This document shows, piece after piece, positions 15,746-25,300 of a DNA stretch of 31,299 nucleotides (position 1 is its first letter; every line of letters begins with the position of its first letter). Under the pieces are notes generated by a model. It made no database searches. It saw nothing but the letters and a program-made list of their open reading frames with translations, and had not been told where the DNA came from. The stretch is from Saprospirales bacterium (GTDB lineage Bacteria; Bacteroidota; Bacteroidia; Chitinophagales; JADIYW01), in assembly GCA_016711605.1 (NCBI GenBank), contig JADJSS010000023.1:1-31299 (forward strand), in the 5' to 3' direction. The position numbers and the translations under genes are program-made.

Positions 15746-16021
15746 TTAAATTTTGTTTTTTAATTTTTCGTATTCTTTTTCTACTGAATTAAAATCAGCA
15801 TGATATGCTTTGAAATATTTTGATACAATGTCAATTCCCCAAAATATAGTTGACCAAATCGGCCATGGAATTCCACTTCTATCATTTTTAAATGAAGTTA
15901 AAAACCAAATTATCCAAAGCAATATATTTACACTTAAATAAGAAATTAAATTCTTTTTAAACGCAACACGCGCTTTTGCTGTTTGCCAAAGTAATTGGTC
16001 TTTTTCTTGTTGATTTTCCAT
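15746..16021 (-). CDS. 2TM domain protein
   Basis: The 91-residue protein matches the Bacteroidota 2TM-domain family. A charged N-terminus with AKARVAFKKNL is followed by two membrane helices (LISYLSVNILLWIIWFLTSF and the stretch around WPIWSTIFWGIDIVSKYF), and the C-terminal part is charged and helical (FNSVEKEYEKLKNK). No function is known. It is the last gene of a three-gene minus-strand operon that also contains a winged-helix regulator and a membrane protein, 57 bases after the regulator's stop. The C-terminal charged helix may interact with partners in the cytoplasm. Confidence 0.87.
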   Translation of the reverse strand: MENQQEKDQLLWQTAKARVAFKKNLISYLSVNILLWIIWFLTSFKNDRSGIPWPIWSTIFWGIDIVSKYFKAYHADFNSVEKEYEKLKNKI

Positions 16022-16078
16022 GATTATTAATTTTATTTTTAGAATTGTTGAACGATATAATATTTGATTTTTTTTGAC

Positions 16079-16381
16079 TTACGACTTACGACTCACCGCT
16101 AAATATTTCTGAATATCTGAAACGTATTTTTCAAAAGCTTTTGTTCCTTTTTTTGTGATTTTACAAGTTGTTTTTGGATAATTGTTTTCAAATGCTTTTT
16201 TTACTTCTATGTATTCTGCTTCTTTTAATTTAGTAATTTGTACGCTTAAATTTCCATTGGTTGATTGTGTTGCTTCTAGTATATACTTAAATTCAGCTTC
16301 TTTTACGCCAACTAACAATGACATAATTGCTAGTCGCAACTGTGAATGTAATATTGGATCTAATTCAGTAAACGTTTTCAT
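16079..16381 (-). CDS. Winged-helix transcriptional regulator (HTH_34 type)
   Basis: The 100-residue protein has a single winged-helix domain covering most of its length: LHSQLRLAIMSLLV (helix 1), AEFKYILEATQSTNGNLSVQITKLKEAEYIEVKK (recognition helix) and the wing around NNYPKTTCKITKKGTKAFEKY. It resembles the small MarR/PadR-like HTH_34 regulators that Bacteroidota pair with membrane proteins. No ligand-binding domain is present. The ATG overlaps the stop of the upstream membrane-protein gene (ATGA, 16378-16381), which indicates translational coupling and suggests that it regulates this operon or works with its membrane products. Confidence 0.9.
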   Translation of the reverse strand: MKTFTELDPILHSQLRLAIMSLLVGVKEAEFKYILEATQSTNGNLSVQITKLKEAEYIEVKKAFENNYPKTTCKITKKGTKAFEKYVSDIQKYLAVSRKS

Positions 16382-16953
16382 GCTTGCTGATTTTTATACT
16401 CTTTTTTTAATAAAAAACCAGGAATAATGTACGATATTAAAATAGCTGCAGCCATAAGAATTAATTGATTTTCATCTTTAATAAATGCAATGGCAATCGA
16501 TAATAAAAAACTAATATAACCTCCAAATACTAATGGTTTAAAATTAATTATTTTACCTGAAACGAATGTGCCAATTGCATACAACAATATAATGGTTGGC
16601 AAAATATTTATTTTTTGTGATGCAAAAAACACAATGCTAATAAACGCAAATCCAATGGCTGTCCATAACGCACTTATTGCATTTCCATTATACGTTTGCA
16701 CTTTAATTTTGCTTCGTTGTTTAATTACAATATAGATATGAATGACAGCAATTATAGGCATTGCAATCCAAACGGCTTCGCTGTTTTGTATATTTATTTT
16801 AATTAAAATATACTGTGTCACAGTACAAATAAATGCAGCAAAACCCCAAAGAAGAAACAGATTTGAATTGTCAAATAGTTGCTCTTTTGTTTTGTTCATC
16901 ATTTGTTGAATGATAACTAAGCTTTCTTGTTCGGTGATGTTTTTTTCTTCCAT
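16378..16953 (-). CDS. Membrane protein co-transcribed with the winged-helix regulator
   Basis: The 191-residue protein starts MEEKNITEQESLVIIQQMMNKTKEQL, an acidic cytoplasmic N-terminus. About five membrane helices follow (LFLLWGFAAFICTVTQYILI, WIAMPIIAVIHIYIVI, ALWTAIGFAFISIVFF, ILPTIILLYAIGTFV, YISFLLSIAIAFI) and then one near the end. The upstream in-frame ATG at 17028 is rejected because a promoter with a -7 box at 16999-17006 lies inside the extra region. The function is unknown. It is the first gene of the operon with the HTH regulator and the 2TM protein. Its last codons overlap the start of the regulator gene. Confidence 0.85.
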   Translation of the reverse strand: MEEKNITEQESLVIIQQMMNKTKEQLFDNSNLFLLWGFAAFICTVTQYILIKINIQNSEAVWIAMPIIAVIHIYIVIKQRSKIKVQTYNGNAISALWTAIGFAFISIVFFASQKINILPTIILLYAIGTFVSGKIINFKPLVFGGYISFLLSIAIAFIKDENQLILMAAAILISYIIPGFLLKKEYKNQQA

Positions 16954-16998
16954 TTTGTTTAAATTAAGTGTAAATATAAAGTAGTTTATTTTATAAAC

Positions 16999-17028
16999 CA
17001 AATTTATACAAAGAAAGTTCCAAGTCAA
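16999..17028 (-). promoter_or_regulatory. Bacteroidota-type promoter of the three-gene regulator operon
   Basis: On the minus strand, TTG (complement of 17026-17028) and TAAATTTG (complement of 16999-17006) are 19 bases apart, an exact match to the TTG-N19-TAnnTTTG consensus. The start at 16953 would leave a leader of about 40 bases. Confidence 0.65.
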
Positions 17029-17051
17029 TAAAATTATTTTTGAAACAATTT

Positions 17052-18554
17052 TTAAGTAGAATAAGTGTAATGATTTAAATCAGAAGTCAAGCTATATTTT
17101 TTAGAAGCACCAACAGATAATGGTCGTAAAAAAGGTGCATCGCCAAATTTATCAAAGTAATAGCTATTTGCACCTACACAATTATTATTGAAGAAAACAG
17201 TGTTTTGTTGTTTTTCTAAAATGTATTTAAAATAATTTTCATTGGCTTCTTTTTTTATTTCAACTGATGATGAACCTCGTTTTTTGTTTTCATTCAAAAC
17301 ACGCAAAATATGATTCAACTGAATTTCAATCATATCAAACCATGATAAACCAGACGCACTATATGGTCCAAAAATGATAAAGAAATTTGGAAAATCAGGA
17401 ATACTGCAACCATGATATGCATGCAATCTATTTTGTTGCCAGTATTCACTCAACTCTTTTTTGTTTTTTCCAACTACTTTGTAATTCACCATCGTATTGT
17501 TTTCCATCACTTTAAAACCAGTTGCAGTAATAAGCGTATCTATTTTTCGTTCTTTACCATCTTTAGTTATAATACTGTCTTTTGTAATTTCACTAATTCC
17601 TTCTGTAATCAACTCTACATTTTTTCTGTTAAAAGTAGGATAGTAGTGACTAGAAAAACTCGGTCGCTTACAACCAAAACCATATTTTGGAGTCAGTTTT
17701 TCTCTAAGTGTTTTGTCTTTAACTTGCATATGCAAATTTCGCAAACAAGCATTTTCCAAATATTTTATCATAAATGGTAACTGCTTGTTTTTAACTACAG
17801 CAGTAACCATCACTTGTTCTGTAATAACGTCTGTAACTTTACGAATTGCTTTTTGAGTAAATGGAATCGATGAAAAAATGTTCTGTATATAACTTGGTAT
17901 AACAGCATCTGGTTTTGGCGAAATCCAAATCGGTGTTCGCTGATAAACATCGAGTTGTTTTACAATTGGCGCAATTGTTGGAATCAACTGTACACTCGTG
18001 GCACCTGTTCCAATCACGGCGACTTTTTTATTTTTTAAATCAATATCTTTTTTCCATCTAGCCGTATGAATAAGTTCACCTTTAAAGTCGTTGATACCTT
18101 TTATATCTGGAAAATTCGGATCAGTTAACGCACCTGTTGCAGAAATTATAAATCTAGATTTATATTTTTTTCCATTGCTTAAACTCGTTGTCCAAATTTT
18201 ATTTTTTTCTTCGAAGGTTGTAGAAATAACAGTCGCATTAAAAATAAAATGTTCTCTGATTTGATATTTATTTACACAATGATTGGCATAATCAAACAAT
18301 TCATTGCCTGGCGCGAACACACGGCTCCAATTTGGATTTTGTTCAAACGAATATGAGTACGTAAACGAAGTAATATCAACTGCAATTCCAGGATATTGAT
18401 TGTCGCGCCAAGTGCCACCGATATCACTTTCTCGTTCTAAAATAACAAATGAATAACCATTTTTCTTGAGTTGAATACCTGCGCCAATGCCTGAAAAACC
18501 AGAGCCAATAATGAGTACATCTGTCATATCGTTTTTTCTTTTACCATTCATCAA
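17052..18554 (-). CDS. Flavin-containing (Baeyer-Villiger type) monooxygenase
   Basis: The 500-residue FAD- and NADPH-dependent oxygenase has two Rossmann dinucleotide motifs. GSGFSGIGAG (about residues 17-26) is for FAD, and GTGATSVQLIP in the first third is for NADPH. Between them lies FKGELIHTARW, an exact match to the Baeyer-Villiger fingerprint FxGxxxHxxxW. GGTWRDNQYPGIAVD and DFPNFFIIFGPYSASG are also conserved in this group. It probably oxidises a ketone or aldehyde to an ester, but the substrate is not predictable. The start is uncertain: the ATG at 18554, one at 18551, or the one at 18527 (MTDVLIIG) are all possible. The gene is alone on its strand, with divergent and unrelated neighbours. 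No regulator sits beside it. Confidence 0.9.
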   Translation of the reverse strand: MMNGKRKNDMTDVLIIGSGFSGIGAGIQLKKNGYSFVILERESDIGGTWRDNQYPGIAVDITSFTYSYSFEQNPNWSRVFAPGNELFDYANHCVNKYQIREHFIFNATVISTTFEEKNKIWTTSLSNGKKYKSRFIISATGALTDPNFPDIKGINDFKGELIHTARWKKDIDLKNKKVAVIGTGATSVQLIPTIAPIVKQLDVYQRTPIWISPKPDAVIPSYIQNIFSSIPFTQKAIRKVTDVITEQVMVTAVVKNKQLPFMIKYLENACLRNLHMQVKDKTLREKLTPKYGFGCKRPSFSSHYYPTFNRKNVELITEGISEITKDSIITKDGKERKIDTLITATGFKVMENNTMVNYKVVGKNKKELSEYWQQNRLHAYHGCSIPDFPNFFIIFGPYSASGLSWFDMIEIQLNHILRVLNENKKRGSSSVEIKKEANENYFKYILEKQQNTVFFNNNCVGANSYYFDKFGDAPFLRPLSVGASKKYSLTSDLNHYTYST

Positions 18555-18755
18555 TTTGATAACTATTAAAAGTAATAGTTTATTTATTTAATTACCTATT
18601 CTATTGATAAAAAAGCAAGTTGTTTATTTAACTTAAGATAATCAATTGAAAATAAAGAATAGATATGAAATATAAATTATAACTAATTCTACTTAAAGTA
18701 GTTTTTTTATTTGGTACAATATTTGTAAATTAGACTGCGTAAACAACATTATATT

Positions 18756-19520
18756 ATGAACAAATTCTTTTCAAATCTACTAACAGTAGTTTTTTTTATT
18801 GTTTTGGTATCTTCTTTTCAAAACGTATTAGCTCAAACTAAAACAGTTGCACAATGGATTGCCTTAGCAAAAACCGGACAAAAAAACTTGAAAGGTGCTA
18901 ATTTTACTGGTGCTGATTTACAAAATATAGATTTAAATAGCGTTGATTTATCGAAAGCAAACCTTACTGGTGCAAACTTTACCAACGCTAATTTATCAAA
19001 AGCAAAACTAGAACAATGTAATTTAACTGGTGTCAATTTCACCAATGCTAATTTGACAAAAGCTGATTTTTTAGCAACAAATATGGTTTATGTGAATCTT
19101 AAAAATGCTAATTTAACACAAGCATTATTGCAAGAAGCCAATTTATCATATGCAATTTTGAATGGCGCAAATTTAACATCAGCAAATTTAATTTTAGCAG
19201 ATTTGTCAAATGCAGATTTATGGAATGCAACTTTAACCAATGCAATTATTAGTTACGATGCAACAGTTACAGCAACTTCAAGCACTACTTATGAAGGAAC
19301 TACTTCAACCACATCAACCACGTCAACAAAAATTCCAGCACCTGAAATTGTAGAAACAGAAGCTCTTGGTACAGCATTGGAGAAATACGAACAAAATAAA
19401 AGTGGATTTGTAAAATTAACAGCTACACGTATCAATGGAAATACAAAAGGCATTGATTTTGCCTGGGCCAAAAAGAACGGCGCATTTATTTCTACTAAAG
19501 TGGTTACGGCACCAAAATAA
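18756..19520 (+). CDS. Secreted pentapeptide-repeat protein with unique C-terminal part
   Basis: The 254-residue protein has a signal peptide (residues 1-27, ending NVLAQ). Residues about 45-165 are about 24 pentapeptide repeats of the A(N/D)LxxA(N/D)(L/F) type, for example GANFTGADLQ, NLTGANFTNANL and ANLTSANLILADL, which fold into a right-handed quadrilateral beta-helix. A Thr/Ser-rich linker (TTSTTSTSTK type) follows, and then about 60 residues, including NGNTKGIDFAWAKKNGAF, with no recognised domain. Pentapeptide proteins of this kind are structural or protein-binding, and the secretion signal argues against the gyrase-protecting Qnr type. No terminator follows. The 130 bases to the next gene hold nothing recognisable. 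Confidence 0.87.
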   Translation: MNKFFSNLLTVVFFIVLVSSFQNVLAQTKTVAQWIALAKTGQKNLKGANFTGADLQNIDLNSVDLSKANLTGANFTNANLSKAKLEQCNLTGVNFTNANLTKADFLATNMVYVNLKNANLTQALLQEANLSYAILNGANLTSANLILADLSNADLWNATLTNAIISYDATVTATSSTTYEGTTSTTSTTSTKIPAPEIVETEALGTALEKYEQNKSGFVKLTATRINGNTKGIDFAWAKKNGAFISTKVVTAPK

Positions 19521-19653
19521 ATTTATCATTATTTAATCAAATAAGATTATTCAGTACATTTGTGTTTAATTTTTAAATTATCACATTTTATTCAAATCTG
19601 TTAATTTTATGATTGTGTTCATGATTATTTCATAATTCAAATTTTCAAATTAA

Positions 19654-20679
19654 TTGGATTCTATTACACATGTAGTTATTGGTGGTGCGCTCGGTGAGTT
19701 AACGCTTGGAAAAAAAATAGGTAATAAAGCTATTATTGTGGGTGCTATTGCCAACACCATTCCAGATTTAGATGTGTTCGCTACAAAATTAGCAAGTACG
19801 CCAGAATTAGCGATGCATTTTCATCGTGGCTACACACATGCATTTTTTACGCATCCATTTATGGCGATTCCATTTGCCTACTTAACATATCGAATTTTCA
19901 AAAAAGAAATTTCCTTTTTGAAATGGTATTTGTTTTTCTTGTTAGGTTTTGTTGTGCATGTGTTGTTAGATGGTGGCACTGCTTATGGTACACAAATGTT
20001 CTTGCCATTCACTAATAAATTATTTAGTTGGAATAATTTAGCTGTGGTAGATCCATTGTTTACGATTGCGCCATTATTATTTTTTATTGCTGTTTGGTTT
20101 TTTAAGAAAGAAAATAATTTCAGAAGAAAATTTGCAGCAGTAAGTTTACTAATTAGCTTGGTTTATTTAGGAACTTCTACGATTCATAAATTTAATTCCG
20201 CAAGTGTGTTTAAGCAAAATCTGAAAGCAAAAAATATTACGGTTACCGATTTTACGAGTACACCAACTATGTTTACATCTTGGTTGTGGAATATGATTGC
20301 GTATAACGATTCTACGATGTATTTGGCTGAATATTCTGTATTTCAGAAAAATAAAAATATTGAAATTGTGAGTATTCCAAGAAATTTAGAATCGTTGAAT
20401 ACAATAAAAAATTCGGATGCTGTGCAAACTGCTGTTTGGTTTAGTGAAGGAAAATATTTTACGGTACCAATGAGTAATGATACTACTGCATTTTTTATTA
20501 CAAAATGGGGTCGAGGTGATTTTTCTCAAACAGAGCCGTTTAAGATGATGCCATTTTATAGCAAGCTATATAAAGATAAAAATGGAAAAGTTTCATTCCA
20601 ACAAGTAGAACCAGATTTTACAGCCAATGATTTTAAACATTATTTTTCAATGTTGAAGAAACGAATTTTTGAGTATTAG
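19654..20679 (+). CDS. YdjM-like membrane-bound metal-dependent hydrolase, TTG start
   Basis: The 341-residue protein starts MDSITHVVIGGALGE, the classical opening of the DUF457/YdjM family. It continues with IANTIPDLDVFA and HFHRGYTHAFFTHPFMA, whose histidines and aspartates are the presumed metal ligands. Four membrane helices follow, and about 140 residues of soluble C-terminal domain end it. The start is TTG, because an in-frame TAA stands immediately before it, no ATG occurs in between, and the family N-terminus matches. Members are predicted hydrolases; in E. coli YdjM is LexA-regulated. The ACC deaminase gene starts 13 bases downstream and is probably co-transcribed. Confidence 0.87.
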   Translation: MDSITHVVIGGALGELTLGKKIGNKAIIVGAIANTIPDLDVFATKLASTPELAMHFHRGYTHAFFTHPFMAIPFAYLTYRIFKKEISFLKWYLFFLLGFVVHVLLDGGTAYGTQMFLPFTNKLFSWNNLAVVDPLFTIAPLLFFIAVWFFKKENNFRRKFAAVSLLISLVYLGTSTIHKFNSASVFKQNLKAKNITVTDFTSTPTMFTSWLWNMIAYNDSTMYLAEYSVFQKNKNIEIVSIPRNLESLNTIKNSDAVQTAVWFSEGKYFTVPMSNDTTAFFITKWGRGDFSQTEPFKMMPFYSKLYKDKNGKVSFQQVEPDFTANDFKHYFSMLKKRIFEY

Positions 20680-20692
20680 TTTATAATAAGTA

Positions 20693-21571
20693 ATGTTTCA
20701 GCTTCCATCTCCTTTACAAAAAATAGAAACTGCTTTAACTCGGCAATTCAATGTTAATTTATTTATTAAACGTGATGATTTAATTCATCCAGAAATTTCT
20801 GGAAATAAATGGCGAAAGCTGAAATACAATATTGAACAAGCGAAGAAAGAAAATAAAGATACTATTCTAACTTTTGGCGGTGCTTATTCTAATCATATCA
20901 CAGCAACTGCAGCTGCAGGAAAATATTTTGGACTTAAAACGATTGGTATCATTCGCGGTGAAGCATATCAACCACTCAATAAATCCTTGCAGTTTGCAAC
21001 AGATTGTGGAATGGAATTGGTTTATGTTGATAGAGAAAAGTATCGAAATAAAAATAGTTCAGATTTCAGAAGTATGATTTCAGATTTTGAAGAAAGTAAA
21101 ATTTACTTTCTTCCTGAAGGTGGCGCAAATACATTAGCGTTACAAGGTTGTGCTGAAATTGTGGACGAGCTGAATATTGATTTCGATTTTATTTGTTGCG
21201 CTTGCGGTACAGGTACTACTATTGCTGGTATTGCTTCCAACTTAAAACCACATCAACAAGCAATAGGTTTTGCTGTTCTTAAACATGATAAATTGGAGCA
21301 AGAAATTTTTCAAAAATTCGACATTCAACATTCAAAACTCACCATTCAAAACTATCCATTTGGCGGTTATGCAAAAACTACACCTGAACTCATTCAGTTT
21401 ATTAAAGCGTTTTACATCGAACATCAAATTTTATTAGATTATGTGTACACAGGAAAAATGATGTTTGGTCTTTTTGATTTAATTGCTAAAAATTATTTTC
21501 CTGAAAACTCAACAATTGTTGCATTGCATACTGGTGGTGTGATGAATGCGAATGTATTGTCTGAACTGTGA
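20693..21571 (+). CDS. PLP-dependent ACC deaminase / D-cysteine desulfhydrase family enzyme
   Basis: The 292-residue tryptophan-synthase-beta-type PLP enzyme starts FQLPSPLQKI. The PLP lysine is K39 in SGNKWRKLKYN, and TFGGAYSNHITATAAA contains the serine and histidine of the substrate loop. CACGTGTTIAGI is the phosphate-binding glycine loop, and GGYAKTTPEL and HTGGVMNANV are near the C-terminus. Members either open 1-aminocyclopropane-1-carboxylate to 2-oxobutanoate and ammonia or break D-cysteine to pyruvate, H2S and ammonia. The sequence alone does not separate these. At about 290 residues it is shorter than plant-associated AcdS (about 338), which favours desulfhydrase-like activity by inference only. 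Confidence 0.88.
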   Translation: MFQLPSPLQKIETALTRQFNVNLFIKRDDLIHPEISGNKWRKLKYNIEQAKKENKDTILTFGGAYSNHITATAAAGKYFGLKTIGIIRGEAYQPLNKSLQFATDCGMELVYVDREKYRNKNSSDFRSMISDFEESKIYFLPEGGANTLALQGCAEIVDELNIDFDFICCACGTGTTIAGIASNLKPHQQAIGFAVLKHDKLEQEIFQKFDIQHSKLTIQNYPFGGYAKTTPELIQFIKAFYIEHQILLDYVYTGKMMFGLFDLIAKNYFPENSTIVALHTGGVMNANVLSEL

Positions 21572-21627
21572 TTTTTATGATAAATTTGATAAACATGATT
21601 TCTTTAGTTTGTTATTTTATATTTTAA

Positions 21628-21678
21628 TGGTTCATGTCTCATGAACTATATCGTGTTTGGTTCGTGAGACACGAACCA
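21628..21678 (+). repeat. Twin palindrome, REP-like, between convergent genes
   Basis: Two hairpins lie next to each other: TGGTTCATG-TCT-CATGAACTA at 21628-21648 and TGGTTCGTG-AGA-CACGAACCA at 21658-21678. The second is a perfect 9-bp stem. The first has the same stem with two A-T for G-C changes and a G-U closing pair, and its TCT loop is the complement of the AGA loop. The first is therefore nearly an inverted copy of the second, separated by 9 bases. This is the layout of REP-type paired intergenic elements. It could also serve as a terminator for the convergent gene pair, although no T-run follows. Confidence 0.6.
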
Positions 21679-21746
21679 TGGCTTAGAAAACGGGGTTGTT
21701 TTGGTTTAGGATTTTTTTGGATTAATAATTGCACCGAGTCGAGTTA

Positions 21747-22292
21747 CTATTTGTATAATGATAGAAACTTATTTTGAAATTCCTTATTAAATATAATTAG
21801 GTATTGTTTGTGTTCATTATGTTCAGATAAAATTTTATATATTGTTTCATATTCTGACGTACATTATCTGAGATTTGATATTCAGATATTTTTTCTCTTA
21901 ATTTTAGTTTTCCTTCTTTTTAATAGAATCTTCTGTTGAATCTGAGAAAATAAAGTAAGCATCTAATTGAGGTGATTTTTCTTTCTCTTCTATATTATCT
22001 GGTAAAGTTCTGGTAAATGATAATCTCCGCGTGTCTCAAGCTTAAAAATAGTATCAATGTTATTTAGTTTAGTTTTAAAAATTCTTGAAGATGCCAGTGG
22101 AAATTTTTTTAAAAAGAAATCCCAAAATTTGACTAAGATATATTTTTGTGAGTTATCTCGAGATCGATAATTCCATCGTCATTTGAAAAGTCTCCATTAA
22201 ATTCAGCTATGAACTTTCAGAGTGTCAGTTTTATTTGATGAGCAAATAAACAATATTAATAATAAAAAGACAAAGTTTCTTTTGTTTTTCAT
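21747..22292 (-). CDS. Hidden lipoprotein gene, several frameshifts
   Basis: The 735-base space between the deaminase gene and smc is not empty. On the minus strand, an ATG at 22292 gives MKNKRNFVFLLLILFICSSNKT, a lipoprotein-type signal with a likely lipobox cysteine. Coding sequence then continues in changing frames: IAEFNGDFSNDDGIIDLEI, LVKFWDFFLKKFPLASSRIF, TIFKLETRGDYHLPEL, KSPQLDAYFIFSDSTEDSI, LKLREKISEYQISDNVR and YLIIFNKEFQNKFLSLYK. It stops at 21747-21749. The intact protein would have about 180 residues. At least five single-base shifts interrupt it, as in the neighbouring smc. I do not recognise the family. It starts 14 bases after the smc stop and is probably co-transcribed with it. 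Confidence 0.6.
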
Positions 22293-22306
22293 ATCCTAAA
22301 CTTACA

Positions 22307-25300
22307 CTAATTCAAACTTCCAAAATCAACAGGCACAACTCTTGAAATACCTTGCTTCACCATCGTTACACCGTAAATATTATCTACGCTTGCCATTGTT
22401 GATTTGTTATGCGTTACAATAATGAACTGCGAATTTGCAGAGAATTTGCGAATCGCATCGTTGAACTTTTTGATGTTCGTATCGTCCAGCGGCGCATCAA
22501 CCTCATCCAAAATACAGAACGGTGCTGGTTTGTATAAATACAAACCAAACAACAGCGACAAAGCCGTCAGCGTTTTCTCACCACCAGAAAGCTGGTTGAT
22601 GCTTTGCGGTCGCTTGCCTTTCGGTCGCGCCACAATATCAATATCAGATTCCAACGGATCTTCAGGATTTACCAATATTAAATCGCAACTGTCATCTTCG
22701 GTAAACATACTTCTAAATACTTGTATAAAGTTTTCACGAACTGCGTTAAACGTCTCAAAAGAACTGACCTTTTGCCGTGTTTTCAATTTCCAGCATCGTT
22801 TCCATTAAGTTCGCTTTTGCATCGTTCAAGTCTTGCTTTTTGCGAATTGATAAACTCAAAACGTTCGTGCATTTCGTTGTACGCTTCTTCAGCCATTGGA
22901 TTCACTTCGCCAAAGTTTTCAATGCGTCGCTTCACTTTATCCAATCTATCTTGCAAATCATCTTTTGGTGTTTCCGGCAATGATAAAGAAGCAGTAAATT
23001 CATCAGCATCAATATGAAACTCGATTGATAAACGTTCTTTCAATACATTCAATTTCAATTTCAAATCGCTGAGCAATTCTTTCTTATTCATGATTGTTTG
23101 CTCAATCGATTGCTTGTTTTTGTTTTTATCGCGAATCGTATCTTCAATAGCTGTGATGCCTTCTTTTACTTTGTAATAATCAGTTTCCTGCGTAGAAAGT
23201 GTTTGCATTTGCAACTCTTTCTCTTTGTAGAGTCAATTAATGCAGTTTCTAATTTTTCAATATTTTCTTTCAAAATTTCAATTTCCAATTGCGATTCTTC
23301 TACGTCATGCGTTGCACTTTCAATTCTGTTTTGTTTTCTTCTTGCTGACTTTGTTTGTAAGTAAATGTTTGTTGATTAGATTTTAATTTATTTTCTTGTT
23401 GAATAAATTTGATGTTTGCCTGATTGAAAACTTGTGAAAATTGATTGTATAATTCATTCGCTTTTCTGAAATCATTTTCCAAATGATCCAATTCTGGTTT
23501 GAATGTGTTCGTCGTTTGAATATGCGTACCTAATTCAGTTTTTAATGGTGTAATTTGTCCAAGCAAAAGCTCAATTTGTTCCTGTATTTGCTGTGCTTGC
23601 GATGTAATTTTGCCAACTGCATTTTCTTCACTTTCAATTTTCGATTTCAACGCAACCAACTCTTTTCTACGTTTTGCATTTCACGATTTTCACGCTCAAT
23701 TACGTTTCTATACGAGTTTGCTTTTAAGTGTTGTAATTCGTTGTAGGTTTCTTGAGTGATCTTTTTTAAATCCATCACTTCTGTTTCCAACGCTTTGATT
23801 TCTTTTCCAGAATTTCAAAATTCTTTAATCGACCTAATCGTTTGCCTTCAAATAAACCAACTGCACCACCAGAAATTTGTTTGTCAGATTTTAATAAATG
23901 ACCAGAATTAGAAATGATGAAAATATCTTTTTTGTCAGTAAGCTGATTGAAAATTTGGTTCACATCATTGCCTTCATCTGCAATATAAATTCCATTTAAT
24001 AAATAGGCGAGTAGTGGTTTAAATTTTTCATCAACCTGTACCACATCTAATGCTTTGGTAGCATTGTTCACAGCATTCTGCTTGCTATCTGCTGTTGATT
24101 TATTAAAATAATCTAAAATTAAAAAACTCGCTTTACCAACCGAACTTTGCGACAATACATCTACTGCATTCAACGCTTCATTTTCCGTATCAACTACGAA
24201 ATTATTTAAGTATGGTTGCAAAATACTTTCAATAGAAACACGATATTTTTCTTCTGAATAAATAATATCAGAAAGCAAAGGCGTGTCTTTTAACCAGTTT
24301 ACATTTTTCTTCAAAAACTTAATAGATTCTGGAAATCCTTCCAAATTATCTATCATGTTTTTGGTGAGTTTGAACTCGTTGTTCTTCGCGTCTAATGTTC
24401 TGTTTTTATTGGTTAAATCTTGACGAAGTGTTTCGTTTTTTTCTTCTAACGATTTAATTTTTTCAAGATTGTCTTCTTCTTTTTTAACTCAAATCATCTA
24501 CCAATAAACTTTGATTATTAATTTTTGATTCTGTGTTTGAAATGTTGGTTTTTAAATCTTCCAATGTTTTCAAACGTTCTTCATTTTTCAAACATCGATT
24601 GCTGCGCGCTTTAGCAATGCTTCGTGCTGCGATTCTTTTACAGCAACCATTTTTCGGTTTCTGTAATTTTATTGACACTTGCTTGCATGTTTGTTGCGCT
24701 TCATCCAAATTATTTCTGAATTCTAAATTCGTATTGCGTTGTTCTTCTAATTTTAGTTTAGCATCATCAAACTCACACGCACTACTTCCAAATTCTTTTC
24801 GTCTTCTTCATTTATGGTTTGCAAATGCGCCATTTCACCAGTCAAATTCTCAACGATATTGGTTGCGTTGGTAATTTGTTGTTGCAGTTGTTTTATTTTA
24901 TCTTTTAAGAAAGATGATTTTTGTTCGTCAATTTTTTTCTGACTTTCCTTTTCCTGCAATTCCGATAAAAAAGCATTCAATTGTTTTTGCTGATCAGAAA
25001 GCGATTTTTCTTTATCTAAAACAGCTAATTTTTCCTGTTCTAAATTAGATTCTAATAATTCAATTTGCGTGTTGGCTTGCAAACGATTGTCTTCTAATTC
25101 TTCAATTTCTTTGTTCGACAAAACAAAGCTTTCGTTGATGCCATGCATTTCATATTTCGATAAATCGATCGAAATGACTTTGTATTCTTCTTTGTAATTT
25201 TTGTATTGACGCGCTTTTTTTGCCTGTGATTCTAATGCTTTTAAATTTTATCAATCTCAAACAATAAATCTTCCACGCGGCTCAAATCTGCTTCAGTGGC

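Noticed and set aside
18689..18708. Hairpin CTACTT-A-AAGTAG with seven T as a terminator
   Set aside because: No plus-strand gene ends before it and the stem is short and AT-rich.
22404..24874. Plus-strand frames opposite smc
   Set aside because: They are Cys/Phe/Ser-rich complements of coiled-coil coding sequence.
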